DNA of 64,000 bases from Zymoseptoria tritici IPO323 (taxonomy: Eukaryota > Ascomycota > Dothideomycetes > Mycosphaerellales > Mycosphaerellaceae): the NCBI RefSeq assembly GCF_000219625.1, contig NC_018213.1, forward strand, positions 372,001-436,000. Reading direction: 5' to 3'. Below, piece by piece: positions 63,591 through 64,000 of this stretch. A program made the translations under genes and the position numbers. The notes under the pieces are model-generated. The model was not told where the DNA came from. It worked only from the letters and a program-made list of their open reading frames with translations, and did no database searches. The stretch's first letter is position 1. The number at the start of each line of letters is the position of its first letter.

Positions 63591-64000
63591 ATTACTCTAC
63601 GTAATAGCGTTATCTATTCGTGAGCAATAGACGCCTACGAATAGCATTCGACGGACAGATACAGGAATTCTAGGACGTAGAGATCGGCGTTCCGTAAGGC
63701 AGCCCGATGTCTCCTATCCTCTTTCTTATCTATACGCGCGATATATTCTTCTTGCTATAAGGAGTTACTCCTAGTTCCTACGTCGACGACATTAGACTAT
63801 CTACCTCGTCTATGTCCCTTAAGAAGAACTCTAAGGTACTAGAACGTAAGGCAAGAAGGCTAATAGACCTAGGAAAGAAGAACTCGATTACTTTCGACCT
63901 AGTAAAGATAGACCTAGTACACTTCTTAAAAGGGAAAGGGTCCGATTGCCCGGTAATTCTTCTAAATAGCGATATTATTCGCCTAGCAAAGAAAGCGATA
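63591..64000 (+). mobile_element. LINE copy 2 (same family as copy 1), cut by the window end
   Basis: The plus-strand frame reads SNRRLRIAFDG, IQEF, DVEIGVP-(stop)-GSPMSPILFLIYTRDIFFLL and the catalytic YVDD, and continues to the window end. It aligns base for base with the reverse complement of copy 1 from the GSPMSP motif onwards, and reaches further 5'. It has more TA-type changes than copy 1, including a TAA for Gln, and several positions where CG in copy 1 is TA here. The real left end is uncertain. Confidence 0.85.

Noticed and set aside
30481..64000. The idea that the block uses an alternative genetic code with TAG/TAA as Gln/Trp
   Set aside because: The stops go together with loss of CA and TG at all codon positions, Cys to Tyr changes and LTR mismatches in the same context, which RIP explains; the gene arm uses the standard code.

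Overview
The window is fungal nuclear DNA, most likely from a filamentous ascomycete (Pezizomycotina). Dothideomycetes is my best guess, made from general resemblance and not from any marker. The support is short introns (47-115 bp) with GT...CTRAC...AG signals, fungal-only families (Zn2Cys6 regulator with fungal TF domain, ApsA/Num1-type PH protein, fungal Sua5), and repeats mutated in the manner of repeat-induced point mutation (RIP).

Positions 1-30480 are an ordinary gene-dense arm with 14 protein genes. In order these are: the 3' end of an acyl-CoA ligase, a Rieske protein, a Zn2Cys6 regulator, a monocarboxylate-type MFS transporter, a hexapeptide acetyltransferase, a small kinase-like protein, a cortical PH/coiled-coil protein (ApsA/Num1), the co-chaperone Cns1, a Gfo/Idh/MocA oxidoreductase, an unrecognised conserved-looking protein, the mismatch-repair ATPase Msh2, a small eight-cysteine secreted protein that shows up only after splicing, pyroglutamyl peptidase, the tRNA t6A enzyme Sua5 and a stomatin/SPFH protein. 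The first genes (ligase, Rieske, regulator, transporter) might form a small catabolic or uptake group, with a palindrome of CGG/CCG type between regulator and transporter. The rest are mainly housekeeping genes without obvious functional linkage.

At about 30480 the base composition changes within a few tens of bases. From there to 64000 the DNA is a nest of dead retrotransposons in which CpA and TpG are almost absent, TpA is in large excess and CpG is kept. When TAA/TAG are read as former Gln/Trp codons, long reading frames reappear. They show: element 1 (Ty3/Gypsy with chromodomain, plus strand), split by element 2 (a complete 7685-bp Ty3/Gypsy chromovirus with 224-bp LTRs and a 5-bp target duplication) and by a 5'-truncated LINE (15-bp duplication, AACA tail); a 47.4-51.6 kb module with two convergent unrecognised reading frames; element 3 (Gypsy type, minus strand); element 4 (Gypsy chromovirus, plus strand); and a second copy of the same LINE running off the end.

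The most unusual items are the two-frame module at 47.4-51.6 kb, a long antisense reading frame between the chromodomain and 3' LTR of element 2, 24-residue repeats at both ends of element 1's coding region, and the intron-split secreted cysteine-rich gene. All reconstructions were made by eye, so the domain limits in the repeat region are approximate.
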